DNA of 64,000 nucleotides from Bradyrhizobium diazoefficiens (lineage in GTDB: Bacteria > Pseudomonadota > Alphaproteobacteria > Rhizobiales > Xanthobacteraceae): NCBI RefSeq assembly GCF_018131185.1, contig NZ_JAFCJE010000002.1, positions 558,001 to 622,000 on the forward strand, given 5' to 3'. A program made the position numbers and the translations under genes. Numbering within the stretch: position 1 is the first letter of the stretch; each line of letters begins with the position of its first letter. The notes under the pieces are model-generated. The model was not told the DNA's origin and searched no databases. It saw only the letters and a list, made by a program, of their open reading frames with translations. Shown in pieces: positions 35,489 through 43,870 of the stretch.

Positions 35489-37165
35489 ATGACGGGCAAG
35501 TCCGAAAGCAGATTGCGCGCCGGGGTCTACGCTTCATCGGTCGGCGCCGTGCTTCTGATCGCCGCCTGTTTCGGCGTCCAGGTTGCACAGGCGCAGGCGA
35601 TCATGCGCACGCCCACGATCAGCGTGCCCTCGCGAACGCCGACCATCTCTCCGAACATCGCCCCCCGCGTCACCCCCGGCATTGCCGCCCGAGCGGTCAG
35701 CGTCGACCGCGCGCCGCGGACGATGGCGACCATTCCCCACACCACGACCTCGCGCATCCGGCCGACGACGCCGGTGCTACCCCATGCGCGCTATTCGCCG
35801 AACCTCTATCCGGCCTGCTCCGCACCCTACCGTGATGCTGACGGCGAGTGCACGGGGCAGCCGAACGCAGGTGGCCAGGGCACTGGAAAATCAGGCAAGA
35901 AAAGCGCCGGCAAGGCGCCTGGCAACAACACGCCGGTTGCGGTCGCCTCGCGCAGCTTCGCCAACGAATTCGTGGCGGAGATCGATGGGGCGCTGTCGCC
36001 CGGCGATGCCGACGAGCTTGCCCGCCGCCACGGCTTGACGCGCATCGCTTCGGAGAGCTTCCCGCTGATCGGGGCCACGTTCGGTCTGTTCCGCATCGCC
36101 GATGGCCGGCCCTACGAGACGGTGCGGCGCGAATTCGCGGCCGACGGCAGCGTGCGCTCGGTCCAGCCGAACTTCCGTTACGTGCTCCAGGACCAGAAAT
36201 CGGCGCCCCCGCGCGAGGGCGATCCCGCGCAATATGCATTGGCCAAGCTCCGCCTGCCGCAGGCGCATACGCTCGCGCACGGTGCCAACGTCACGGTTGC
36301 GGTGATCGACTCCGGCATCGACGCCAAGCATCCCGAGCTTGCCAATTCCGTCTCCGACAATTTCGACGCGCTCGGCAGCACCGAGGGACCGCACATCCAC
36401 GGCACCGGCATCGCCGGTGCGATCGTGGCGCATGCCCGGCTGATGGGCAGCGCGCCCGAGGCGCGCATCATCGCGATCCGTGCCTTCGGCGGCACCAACG
36501 GCGGCGCCGAGAGCTCGTCCTACATCATCCTGCGCTCGCTGAATTACGCCGCCGAGCACGGCGCGCAGATCGTCAATATGAGCTTTGCCGGTCCGAAGGA
36601 CGCGGTGATCGAGCGCGCCATCGCGGCGACCGCCGCGCGCGGCCTCGTGCTGATTGCGGCCGCCGGCAATGCCGGCGCGAAATCGCCGCCGCTCTACCCG
36701 GCCGCCAATCCCAACGTTATCGCGGTCAGCGCGACCGACCAGCAGGACAGGCTGTTCACCGCGTCCAACCGCGGCAACTACATTGCCGTCGCGGCGCCCG
36801 GGGTCGACATCTTCCTGCCGGCGCCGGACGGCAAGTACCAGATAACGTCGGGAACTTCGTTCTCGGCCGCCTATGTTTCCGGCGTCGCGGCGTTGCTGCT
36901 GGAGCGCAATTACGCCTTGAAACCGGAGGCGCTGCGCATGACGCTGGTGAAGACCGCGCGCGATCTCGGCTCCCCCGGACGTGACGAGCTTTTCGGTGAC
37001 GGCCAGACCGATGCGTTCGCTGCGGTCATGGCTGTTCCCGTCGAGAGCGCGACGCCGGTTGCGGCGGCGTCCGGTACAACAAAACGTGAAGATGCCGGGA
37101 CGCCCCGTGACGCGCCCGGCAGCCGCGCGATCGAACAGCCCTCGCTGTCGAGCGCTGACCGATAA
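35489..37165 (+). CDS. S8 family subtilisin-like serine protease, secreted
   Basis: A 558-residue exported protease. A signal peptide (about 8-37, VGAVLLIAACFGVQVAQAQA) is followed by a Pro/Thr-rich stretch, a Gly/Lys-rich linker (about 125-150), and a pro-domain-like region (about 155-235). The catalytic domain (about 245-495) has triad Asp274 (VIDSGID), His304 (HGTGIAG) and Ser457 (GTSFSA), with oxyanion Asn394. A disordered tail follows. It is the third gene of the sigma/anti-sigma operon, so it may act on the anti-sigma factor or be the output of the system. Confidence 0.88.
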   Translation: MTGKSESRLRAGVYASSVGAVLLIAACFGVQVAQAQAIMRTPTISVPSRTPTISPNIAPRVTPGIAARAVSVDRAPRTMATIPHTTTSRIRPTTPVLPHARYSPNLYPACSAPYRDADGECTGQPNAGGQGTGKSGKKSAGKAPGNNTPVAVASRSFANEFVAEIDGALSPGDADELARRHGLTRIASESFPLIGATFGLFRIADGRPYETVRREFAADGSVRSVQPNFRYVLQDQKSAPPREGDPAQYALAKLRLPQAHTLAHGANVTVAVIDSGIDAKHPELANSVSDNFDALGSTEGPHIHGTGIAGAIVAHARLMGSAPEARIIAIRAFGGTNGGAESSSYIILRSLNYAAEHGAQIVNMSFAGPKDAVIERAIAATAARGLVLIAAAGNAGAKSPPLYPAANPNVIAVSATDQQDRLFTASNRGNYIAVAAPGVDIFLPAPDGKYQITSGTSFSAAYVSGVAALLLERNYALKPEALRMTLVKTARDLGSPGRDELFGDGQTDAFAAVMAVPVESATPVAAASGTTKREDAGTPRDAPGSRAIEQPSLSSADR

Positions 37166-37284
37166 ATCCACGATTTCTCAGGCGGATAGGCCGGCGGCGC
37201 GATGCCGGCTGCGACAAAGATGCGCGCGGACCGGAGGTCAAAAAAGCAAACGTCGCGTTGAACGTTCAGTCAAGCTGCCACGAC

Positions 37285-37406
37285 CAAATTATGTGGGAGC
37301 GGTCATCCCTCCCCATCAGTCATATTAGGCGCGAGCGCCCATCCACCCCAAGCGCCCATATGGCTCGACCCGTCCGGTTGTCCCCCCGGACGGGTCTTTT
37401 CTTTTT
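37285..37406 (+). ncRNA. Candidate small RNA ending in a strong terminator
   Basis: A 524-base gene-free stretch (37166-37689) contains a strong intrinsic terminator at 37367-37406 that lies 200 bases beyond the protease stop. Ahead of it are a small GGCG/CGCC hairpin near 37328 and a CATCCCTCCCCATCAG segment (about 37305). The latter is a C-rich anti-Shine-Dalgarno-like stretch as seen in several alphaproteobacterial small RNAs. No promoter could be fixed, so the 5' end is a guess. It could instead be a long 3' UTR. Confidence 0.35.
37367..37406 (+). terminator. Strong rho-independent terminator
   Basis: An 11-bp perfect stem GACCCGTCCGG / CCGGACGGGTC with an 8-base loop, followed by TTTTCTTTTT. 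It is the clearest intrinsic terminator in the window. It ends either the sigma/anti-sigma/protease operon or an independent small RNA. The AT-rich region after it (37500-37689) should hold the promoter of the next gene. Confidence 0.9.
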
Positions 37407-37689
37407 GGACATCCGATTTTTTGAAGCCTCGTGCGCGCTCAGCTTGCGGTTGAAGGGCGCACCTGTGTTCGTCGCGATCGGTCGTTCGGGGCGCCGCAAG
37501 CCCCTTATGCTTGTGTGAAGCTTGACTCGAAAACACGACAAATCTCCGCACGACTACGGTGATTGGCGACGAGCGCGGTGTCGTTGCTGGACAAGACAAA
37601 ACTTTTCCACAAAATATTCATGTCGCGTCTAAATTGATTCGTGTGCGTTGCGTCTTCGCGTCCGTGTTTTTCTCCTAACGGGCTGGACT

Positions 37690-38445
37690 ATGACACATCG
37701 CCAAGAATCCAACGGCGCGTCTGTTCGCGCCGTAGCCGTTGGCCGCGACGTCGCGGCACGCTGGTGCGCTCTTGCCGAGCAGCGGTTGCAGCATCTCTCC
37801 GAAATGTTCGAGACCGGGCGCTGGCGCCGTTATCATTCCGAAATCGCATTCCTCGAAAACATCCAGGAGGCCAAGCGTGCAGTCGAGACCTGGCGCGCGC
37901 TGGCGACCGGCGGAGACGTCGCCGAGGCGGCTGCGAGCGTGACGCCTGCATTCGGCTGGTCGCCGGCGACGATGCCCCGCGTGTTTCCGCGCGAGCAGCC
38001 GGCGCAGACCGTGCAGCCGAAGGCCGTCCTCATCGTCCCCGAGACCGCGGTGCCGGTCAGGCTCGATCCGAAGCCGGACGCTCTGGCCGAGATCGCCGAA
38101 ACCCCGATTGCACCGCTCGCAACGCCCGCACCGCTTGCGGCGCCTGCCGCGATGGCCTCGTTCACCGCGCCTGCCGAGATGCCACCGCTGAGAGCCCCAG
38201 CAGCGAAGGCACCGTTCACCGCACCTGCCGTGAGGTCGCCGCTCGCCTCGCCCGCCACGATGTCGCCACTCACCGCGCCAGTCGTGAGGCCGCCGGTCGC
38301 CGCGCCTGCTGCAATGGCAGCGCTCCTGCCGCAGTTCACTCCGCCCGCGGCCGAGATCGTCGCAGCCCCCGAGCGCGTCGTCGAATTCACCCTCAGCCTC
38401 GACGGCCTGGAAGCCAAGTACCCGCTACTGCGGAACGCGTTCTAA
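37690..38445 (+). CDS. TIGR03809 family protein
   Basis: A 251-residue protein. The N-terminal 75 residues (RWCALAEQRLQHLSEMFETG, then YHSEIAFLENIQEAKRAVE) match the TIGR03809 family of Bradyrhizobium and Rhodopseudomonas, whose function is unknown. From 148 to 210 it carries seven tandem nonapeptides rich in Pro and Ala. The C-terminal 30 residues (VVEFTLSLDGLEAKYPLL) return to ordered sequence. ATG 37690 is chosen because the upstream extension is not family-like. The convergent neighbour is TIGR03808, the usual genomic partner. Confidence 0.82.
   Translation: MTHRQESNGASVRAVAVGRDVAARWCALAEQRLQHLSEMFETGRWRRYHSEIAFLENIQEAKRAVETWRALATGGDVAEAAASVTPAFGWSPATMPRVFPREQPAQTVQPKAVLIVPETAVPVRLDPKPDALAEIAETPIAPLATPAPLAAPAAMASFTAPAEMPPLRAPAAKAPFTAPAVRSPLASPATMSPLTAPVVRPPVAAPAAMAALLPQFTPPAAEIVAAPERVVEFTLSLDGLEAKYPLLRNAF
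38131..38319 (+). repeat. Seven 27-bp tandem units coding Pro/Ala nonapeptides
   Basis: Residues 148-210 of the TIGR03809 protein split exactly into seven 9-residue units: PLAAPAAMA, SFTAPAEMP, PLRAPAAKA, PFTAPAVRS, PLASPATMS, PLTAPVVRP and PVAAPAAMA. The DNA units are diverged, so the period is best seen in protein. Confidence 0.8.
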
Positions 38446-38489
38446 GGTTCTGAATATGGGCAAAGGGGATGCAACTGCACCTCTTGCCC

Positions 38490-38555
38490 CGTCATCCTGA
38501 GGCGCGAGCGATGGGGCGCGTCGCGCCCCATCGGGAGCCTCAAGGATGCACGGCC
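38490..38555. repeat. Palindromic repeat at the TIGR03809/TIGR03808 convergent junction
   Basis: Outer arms CATCCTGAGGC and GCCTCAAGGATG surround a perfect 12-bp hairpin CGATGGGGCGCG / CGCGCCCCATCG (38509-38533, one-base loop). The outer arms relate it to the CGTCACCC...CCTCAGGATGA family at 18098 and 52940. It is probably a bidirectional transcription barrier. Confidence 0.75.
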
Positions 38556-38575
38556 CGTCCGCCGACTCGAGAGGC

Positions 38576-39946
38576 CTACTTTCGCACTGCATTCCCGCCG
38601 AGCACCACCTGCGCAAACCGCTGCGCGCCGTCCGCTGACAGATCCGAGGTCACCGCGCGCGCGTGATCGAGGCCGACCACGGCGCCACGCGGGGTCTCCG
38701 AGATCATGTTGTTGTTGATGAGCGCGGTGCCGGCTCCCGGCACCACGGAGACGCCGACACCCGCGAGGGCCTTGCGGATCACGTTGCCGGTGATCGCGAC
38801 GTCGCGCAGATATTTGCCCCAGCCGGCGACGATGCCATAGGACGGCGCATTCTCGATCACGTTGCCGGTCACCGATGAATCAGCCTCGATGTAGATGCCG
38901 ACGCCGGCGTCGTCGTCCGGCGCGGTGCCGATCGGGCGCTTCGGGATCAGATTGCGGATGATGTTGCCCTGGACCACGGCGATGCGGCCGCCCTCGTTGA
39001 AATTGCAGACGGAGACGCCGACGGCGGCGCCATCCACGGTGTTGTTGGCAATCACCGCGGCCTCGAACGCGAACTCGGAGTAAAGCGCAACCTCGCGCAC
39101 GTCGCTGACGCTATTGCCTGATATGTGGATGTTCGAGGCGGAGTTGCCGCGCACGGCCGAATAGTCGCAATTTTTGATCCGGTTGCCGCGCACGATCACG
39201 TTGCCGGCACGGAAGGCGTTGATGGCATTGCCGTACTGCCCGGAGCCGCCCGGGCCGGCCTTGATGTCCTCGATGCGGTTATCCGCGACCAGTGTGCCGT
39301 CGTCGCCGATGGCGGTGCGCAGGATCTCGATGCCGTTGTCGTTGGTGCCGGTGATGGTGTTGCGGCACACGCTGAGACCCTTGGCGTCGAACGAGACCAC
39401 CGCCGTCAGCGCGATACTTGTGAGGATATTGCCGGAGATGTCGCCCGACACCTGTTCGAGCCAGATGCCGCTGCCGCCGGAACCGGTGACCTCGCAATCG
39501 GTGATGCGGACGTCGCGTCCGCCCAGGATGTGGATCAGGCCGCGCCGGGTTGGCAGCGGAAACTTGCCGCCGTCAAAGGTGATGCCGGTCAGCCCGATCG
39601 CATCGGAACCGTCGCTCTGAATTGCCGACGCTCCGCCCGTGAAGAGGAGCTTGGTCGCGCCGCGGACGCCAATGAGTTGTGCGCCGTTCGGCAGTCGCAG
39701 CAGGCCGGTCCGGTAGATGCCGGGCGGCAGGGCGAGCGGCATTTGCGCCCGCGCGGACTCGTCGATGGCGCGTTGAAGGGCTCGGGTCTGATCTTCGCTG
39801 CTCCCTGGCCGCACGCCGTATTGCGTGGCGTCGCGGCCGAGCAGGGACGTCAGCGGCGCCGCCCGCGCCGCGTCGGCGGGCATGGCGAGGGCACCGGCGA
39901 TGCCGGCCGTCGAAGCCCCGATGAGATGACGGCGATTGAGGTCCAT
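38576..39946 (-). CDS. TIGR03808 family Tat-exported right-handed beta-helix protein
   Basis: A 456-residue protein. The N-terminus MDLNRRHLIGASTAGIAGAL is a twin-arginine signal followed by an Ala-rich cleavage zone. The mature part is a series of about 22-residue parallel beta-helix rungs with repeated I-x-G-N-x-I or V-x-x-N-x-I cores (for example DVAITGNVIRKA and AVIANNTVDGAAV), like pectate-lyase-type folds. This matches TIGR03808, whose function is unknown; polysaccharide binding or cleavage is a fold-based guess. It is convergent with its usual partner TIGR03809. Confidence 0.85.
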   Translation of the reverse strand: MDLNRRHLIGASTAGIAGALAMPADAARAAPLTSLLGRDATQYGVRPGSSEDQTRALQRAIDESARAQMPLALPPGIYRTGLLRLPNGAQLIGVRGATKLLFTGGASAIQSDGSDAIGLTGITFDGGKFPLPTRRGLIHILGGRDVRITDCEVTGSGGSGIWLEQVSGDISGNILTSIALTAVVSFDAKGLSVCRNTITGTNDNGIEILRTAIGDDGTLVADNRIEDIKAGPGGSGQYGNAINAFRAGNVIVRGNRIKNCDYSAVRGNSASNIHISGNSVSDVREVALYSEFAFEAAVIANNTVDGAAVGVSVCNFNEGGRIAVVQGNIIRNLIPKRPIGTAPDDDAGVGIYIEADSSVTGNVIENAPSYGIVAGWGKYLRDVAITGNVIRKALAGVGVSVVPGAGTALINNNMISETPRGAVVGLDHARAVTSDLSADGAQRFAQVVLGGNAVRK

Positions 39947-40056
39947 GACGCGTCCTCCGGCGGACGCGGGCGTCCGCGCGACGTAGGTAGCGCAGCCCGG
40001 CAGGGGCCGTGAGGATTGTTCGCGGTAGGGTTAAATGTTTACCGCGGCGACGATGC

Positions 40057-40150
40057 CGTAGGGTAGACAAAGCCAAGCGTGCCCACGATTTCGCGGCAGA
40101 TCAGGGCGAGATGGTGGGCACGGCGCAAGCGCGCCTTTGCCCGCCCTACG
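40057..40150. repeat. Palindromic repeat, CGTAGGGTAGACAAAGCC...GCCCGCCCTACG type
   Basis: Ends CGTAGGGTAGACAAAG and CTTTGCCCGCCCTACG are imperfectly complementary, and inner arms AGCGTGCCCAC and GTGGGCACG also pair. A related copy lies at 58760-58882. Its right end contains the TAG stop codon (40148-40146) of the minus-strand pyroglutamyl peptidase gene. A separate short hairpin CGCGGTA/TACCGCG lies at 40021-40046. Confidence 0.65.
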
Positions 40151-40802
40151 AAACCTGCGTGTTCCGCGTCTTCCTTGCCAGCCCCACCATCTCCATCAGC
40201 ATGGCTTCTCCCGCATCCACAAGCTCCTCCAGCGTGATGCGCGGCGCGCCCTTGCGGCGTACCGCGCCGCTGCGCGCGAGCAGCGGAATGTGGATGAACG
40301 CGGCGAGCCTCGGCCCGCCGGCCCTGACGCGCTCGATCGCGCGCCAGCTCAAGTAATTGCAGAGATAGGCGCCGGCATCGCGCGAGGGCCGTGCATCGAT
40401 GCCGGTGAGGCGTGCGGCGCGCAGCAGTCTTGCCGTGTGCGGGCCGAAATTCATCGCGTCCGCGTGGCCTGCGATGCCACGTTTGCTTGACCGGGTGTTG
40501 GCGGCATCGGGCCAGAGCATGGTGACGGCATTGCGCGCGCGGGTCTCGATGCGCAGGTAAGGTGTGCGTGCAGCGAGGCCGAACATCAACAGCGCGTCCG
40601 GCTTCTGCTTTGCAAGCACCTCGGGCAATTGGCGGTCGACTGCCGCATAAGTCACCGGAAAAATGTGGCTCGAGAGCTCGACATCGTCGAGCGCCGGCCG
40701 GCGCAATTGCGTCAGCCTCGTCACTAGCGGCTTGGTCGGATTATAGGGCGCTCCGGGAAACGGCCCGAAGCCGGTGAGGAGAATGCGAAGCCTTTCGCTC
40801 AT
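40146..40802 (-). CDS. pcp: Pyroglutamyl-peptidase I-like cysteine peptidase (C15)
   Basis: A 218-residue cytoplasmic peptidase removing N-terminal pyroglutamate. The catalytic triad is visible as Glu86 (LRIETRARN), Cys148 (AGAYLCNYLSW) and His171 (AFIHIPLL); the N-terminal LLTGFGPFPG matches the family. The start overlaps the meaB stop by four bases (ATGA), so it is translated in the same operon. The stop codon lies inside a dispersed repeat, so the last residues may be repeat-shaped. The functional link to MeaB is unclear. Confidence 0.88.
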   Translation of the reverse strand: MSERLRILLTGFGPFPGAPYNPTKPLVTRLTQLRRPALDDVELSSHIFPVTYAAVDRQLPEVLAKQKPDALLMFGLAARTPYLRIETRARNAVTMLWPDAANTRSSKRGIAGHADAMNFGPHTARLLRAARLTGIDARPSRDAGAYLCNYLSWRAIERVRAGGPRLAAFIHIPLLARSGAVRRKGAPRITLEELVDAGEAMLMEMVGLARKTRNTQVS

Positions 40803-41788
40803 TTCAGCAACTCCAGGATACGCTCGGCGGCGAGTGCCGGCGTGAGATGGCCCTCGGCGACCTCAGCTTCGATCTTCTTCACCTTGGTCCGCACCGAGGC
40901 CTCGCTGCGCAGCCGCGCCAGCATCCGCTGCTCCAGCATCGACCACATCCATTTCACCTGCTGGTCGCGCCGCCGCGCGGCGAAATCGCCGGATGCGTTC
41001 ATCGCCTTGCGATGATCCAGGATTTTCTGCCAGATTTCTGCGATGCCATCGCCGGTGAGCGCCGAATAGGTCTCGACCGGCGGATGCCAATGCTCGGACC
41101 GCGGGCTGAGAATATGAAGCGCGCCGCGGTAGTCGGCCGCCGTGATCCTGGCACGCTTGAGATTGTCGCCGTCGGCCTTGTTGATGGCGATCATGTCGGC
41201 GAGCTCGACCAGGCCCTTCTTGATGCCCTGCAACTCGTCGCCGCCTCCCGGCAGCATCAGCGCGAGAAAGAAGTCGGTCATGTCGCAAACGGCGGTCTCG
41301 GACTGGCCGATGCCGACGGTCTCGACCAGCACGACACCGAAGCCTGCCGCCTCGCACAAGAGCATGGCCTCGCGCGTCTTGGCCGCAACGCCGCCGAGCG
41401 TGCCCGAGGACGGCGAAGGCCGGATGAACGCATCGTCCGAGGCGGACAGCCGCGCCATCCGCGTCTTGTCGCCGAGGATCGAGCCGCCGCTGCGCGCCGA
41501 GGACGGATCGACCGCGAGCACCGCGACCTTGTGGCCCTGCTCGATGAGATAGGTGCCGAGCGCATCGATGGTGGTGGATTTTCCGACGCCCGGCGATCCC
41601 GTGATGCCGACGCGGAACGCCTTGCCGGTGTCGGGCAGCAGCATCTGCACCAGCTCGCGCGCCAGCGCCTGGTGGTCAGGGCGCCGGCTCTCCACCAGCG
41701 TGATGGCGCGCGCAAGGGCGGCGCGGCTACCGGCGCGCAGCTCCCTGGCGATGGTCTTGATGTCCGGCGGGGCTTTCTTCTCGATCAT
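40799..41788 (-). CDS. meaB: MeaB, methylmalonyl-CoA mutase chaperone GTPase
   Basis: A 329-residue G3E GTPase (formerly called ArgK) that loads and protects the adenosylcobalamin cofactor of methylmalonyl-CoA mutase. Walker A is GSPGVGKS (64-71); VDPSSARSGGSILGDKTRM is the switch region; ETVGIGQSE and NKADGDN complete the G motifs. A C-terminal dimerisation helix is present. The mutase subunit genes lie 5 kb away beyond the tct transporter, all on the same strand. It is co-transcribed with pcp. Confidence 0.94.
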   Translation of the reverse strand: MIEKKAPPDIKTIARELRAGSRAALARAITLVESRRPDHQALARELVQMLLPDTGKAFRVGITGSPGVGKSTTIDALGTYLIEQGHKVAVLAVDPSSARSGGSILGDKTRMARLSASDDAFIRPSPSSGTLGGVAAKTREAMLLCEAAGFGVVLVETVGIGQSETAVCDMTDFFLALMLPGGGDELQGIKKGLVELADMIAINKADGDNLKRARITAADYRGALHILSPRSEHWHPPVETYSALTGDGIAEIWQKILDHRKAMNASGDFAARRRDQQVKWMWSMLEQRMLARLRSEASVRTKVKKIEAEVAEGHLTPALAAERILELLK

Positions 41789-41839
41789 GCCCTGCTTTAC
41801 AACGCCGAGGCGAGGCAGGCGAGGCCCGCCCGCCCGATA

Positions 41840-43351
41840 TCACCGGGATGCTGCCGCCGCCGTCTGCGGCTGTTTCACCTTACGCCACACCCACACCATC
41901 ACCGGCCACAGCAGGGCGCCGATGGCCATGGCGGCGAGGATCGCGGCGACCGGGCGTTCGAAGAACGGCAAGATGCTGCCGTCGGACTTGATCAGCGAGG
42001 TGACGAAGGCCTGCTCGACCATGGTGCCCATGACGATGCCGAGCACCATGGCGGCGACGGGATAGCCGTTCGCTTCCATGACGTAGCCGATCACGCCGAA
42101 GGCGGCGACGGTGACGACGCCGAACATGTTGTTGCCGATCGCGAACGAGCCGACCGCACAGCACAGCATGATGATAGGCATGATGGCGGAGCGCGGCGCC
42201 AGCAGGATGTAGGCCGCGACGCGGATCATGGCGATGCCGAGCGGAATCATCATGATGTTCGCGATGATGAACATCAGATAGATCGCGTACATGCTCGACG
42301 CCTTTTCGGTGAACAGCGTCGGCCCGGGATTGAGTCCCTTCATGTAGAGCACGCCGATCGCGATCGCGGCGATGGTGTCGCCGGGGATGCCGAACAGCAG
42401 CGAAGGCACCCAGCCGGAGGCAATGCTGGCATTGTTGCTGGCGCCGGCCTCGACCAGGCCCTCGACGTGACCCGTGCCGAACTTCTCCGGCTCCTTCGAG
42501 AAGCGTTTCGACATCGCATAGGAGACCCAGGCGGCCATGTCGGCGCCGGCGCCGGGCAGCACGCCGATGATGATGCCGACGATGTTCCCGCGCGTCATCT
42601 GCCAGCGATACAGCTTGGTCAGCTTCCACTGGCCGGCCAGGATGCTTCCGAATTTGCGCCGCGGCAGCGGCGGCGGCTCGGGCGTGAGCATCGCGCGCAT
42701 CACCTGCGCCACCGCGAACACGCCGACCAGCGCCGGAATCGGCTCGATGCCGCCGAACAGATCGGTGAGGCCGAAGGTGAAGCGCGGCACCCCGCCGGGA
42801 TTCTCGATACCGATGCAGGCCACCAGGAGGCCGATGAACATGCCCGCGATCGCCTTCACCGGCGAGGAACGCGCGACCAAAGTGGCGCACATCAGGCCGA
42901 GCAGCGCCAGCCAGAAATATTCGAAGGTCGAGAACGACAGCGCGATTTCGGCCAGCGGCGGCGCCAGGATCATCAGCGACAGCACCCCGGCGATGCCGCC
43001 GATTGCGGAGAACCACACGCCGGCACCGAGCGCGAGCTCGGCCTGACCCTTGCGCGTCATGGCGTAGGCCTCGTCGGCATAGGCGGCAGACGCCGGCGTG
43101 CCGGGAATGCGCAGCAGCGCGCCGGGAATGTCACCGGAGAAGATCGCCATCGAGGAGGCCGCGACGATGGTCGCGATCGCCGCGATCGGGGACAGGTAGA
43201 AAGTGACGGGGACGAGCAGGGCGGTCGCCATCGTCGCCGACAGGCCCGGCAGCGAGCCGATCACGAGGCCATACACGGACGCAGCGAACATCGAGATGAT
43301 GACCTCCCAGGTGGAGATCAGCGCGAAAGCATCAATCAGGGTTTTCAGCAT
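41840..43351 (-). CDS. tctA: TctA, large membrane subunit of a tripartite tricarboxylate transporter
   Basis: A 503-residue protein with about 11-12 membrane segments, the transport subunit of a TTT-type carboxylate carrier. The family signature GLVIGSLPGLSATMATALLV lies near residue 30, and the repeated related loop GIIIGVLPGAGADMAAWVSY lies near 260. It starts four bases after tctB ends and is the last gene of tctC-tctB-tctA. The carboxylate is unknown; the flanking meaB and mutase genes make a short-chain di- or tricarboxylate conceivable. Confidence 0.92.
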   Translation of the reverse strand: MLKTLIDAFALISTWEVIISMFAASVYGLVIGSLPGLSATMATALLVPVTFYLSPIAAIATIVAASSMAIFSGDIPGALLRIPGTPASAAYADEAYAMTRKGQAELALGAGVWFSAIGGIAGVLSLMILAPPLAEIALSFSTFEYFWLALLGLMCATLVARSSPVKAIAGMFIGLLVACIGIENPGGVPRFTFGLTDLFGGIEPIPALVGVFAVAQVMRAMLTPEPPPLPRRKFGSILAGQWKLTKLYRWQMTRGNIVGIIIGVLPGAGADMAAWVSYAMSKRFSKEPEKFGTGHVEGLVEAGASNNASIASGWVPSLLFGIPGDTIAAIAIGVLYMKGLNPGPTLFTEKASSMYAIYLMFIIANIMMIPLGIAMIRVAAYILLAPRSAIMPIIMLCCAVGSFAIGNNMFGVVTVAAFGVIGYVMEANGYPVAAMVLGIVMGTMVEQAFVTSLIKSDGSILPFFERPVAAILAAMAIGALLWPVMVWVWRKVKQPQTAAAASR

Positions 43352-43355
43352 GGGA

Positions 43356-43847
43356 TCACCAGGGCGCCGGCAACAGGCCGGCGGGCAGCGGCACGCGGAG
43401 CAGCTTGCCGAAGATGAGGTGGATGGCGAACGGCGAAAGCGCCGCGAGCGGCAGCGCCAGCTTCCACCTGGCCCCTAATGCGGTCGACGTGACGTAGACC
43501 ATGATCGCCGCGGTGATGATGAAGCCGAGCCGGTCCGCCGCGAAGACGTAGAACAGCAGCAGCGCCGGCGGCAGCAGCGCACGCAGGCCGTAGAGCTTGC
43601 TTTGCGGCGGCGGCGCGGCGGCCTGGCCGTTCTCGAACGGGACGAGCTCTTCCTCCTCCTCGAAGGAGTGGCCGATGCCGAACACGATCGCGAGCCCGCA
43701 CAATGCAAGGCCGCAGCCGATCACCAGCGGAAATACGTTGGGGCCGACCGGTTGCCCCGGCACTGGCGGCAAGATCCAGCCCCCATAGGCAGCCGCCGCA
43801 CCGAGCGCGACGAGAAACGATCCCGTGACGGAGTCGGGAAGACGCAT
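43356..43847 (-). CDS. tctB: TctB, small membrane subunit of a tripartite tricarboxylate transporter
   Basis: A 163-residue protein with four membrane segments and an acidic cytoplasmic-type loop (HSFEEEEELVPFENG, about 60-74) between the second and third. It fits the weakly conserved TctB family by size, topology and position directly before tctA. A palindromic repeat separates it from tctC upstream. Confidence 0.85.
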   Translation of the reverse strand: MRLPDSVTGSFLVALGAAAAYGGWILPPVPGQPVGPNVFPLVIGCGLALCGLAIVFGIGHSFEEEEELVPFENGQAAAPPPQSKLYGLRALLPPALLLFYVFAADRLGFIITAAIMVYVTSTALGARWKLALPLAALSPFAIHLIFGKLLRVPLPAGLLPAPW

Positions 43848-43870
43848 GAGAGCAAGTCCTGTCAGTGTTC

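Noticed and set aside
38131..38319. Regular repeats considered as a CRISPR-like array
   Set aside because: The units are contiguous 27-bp coding repeats without spacers, inside a family-matching protein.
40847..43417. 2.5-kb plus-strand open frame opposite meaB and tctA
   Set aside because: His/Arg/Asp-rich sequence without domain character; it covers two well-identified minus-strand genes in full.
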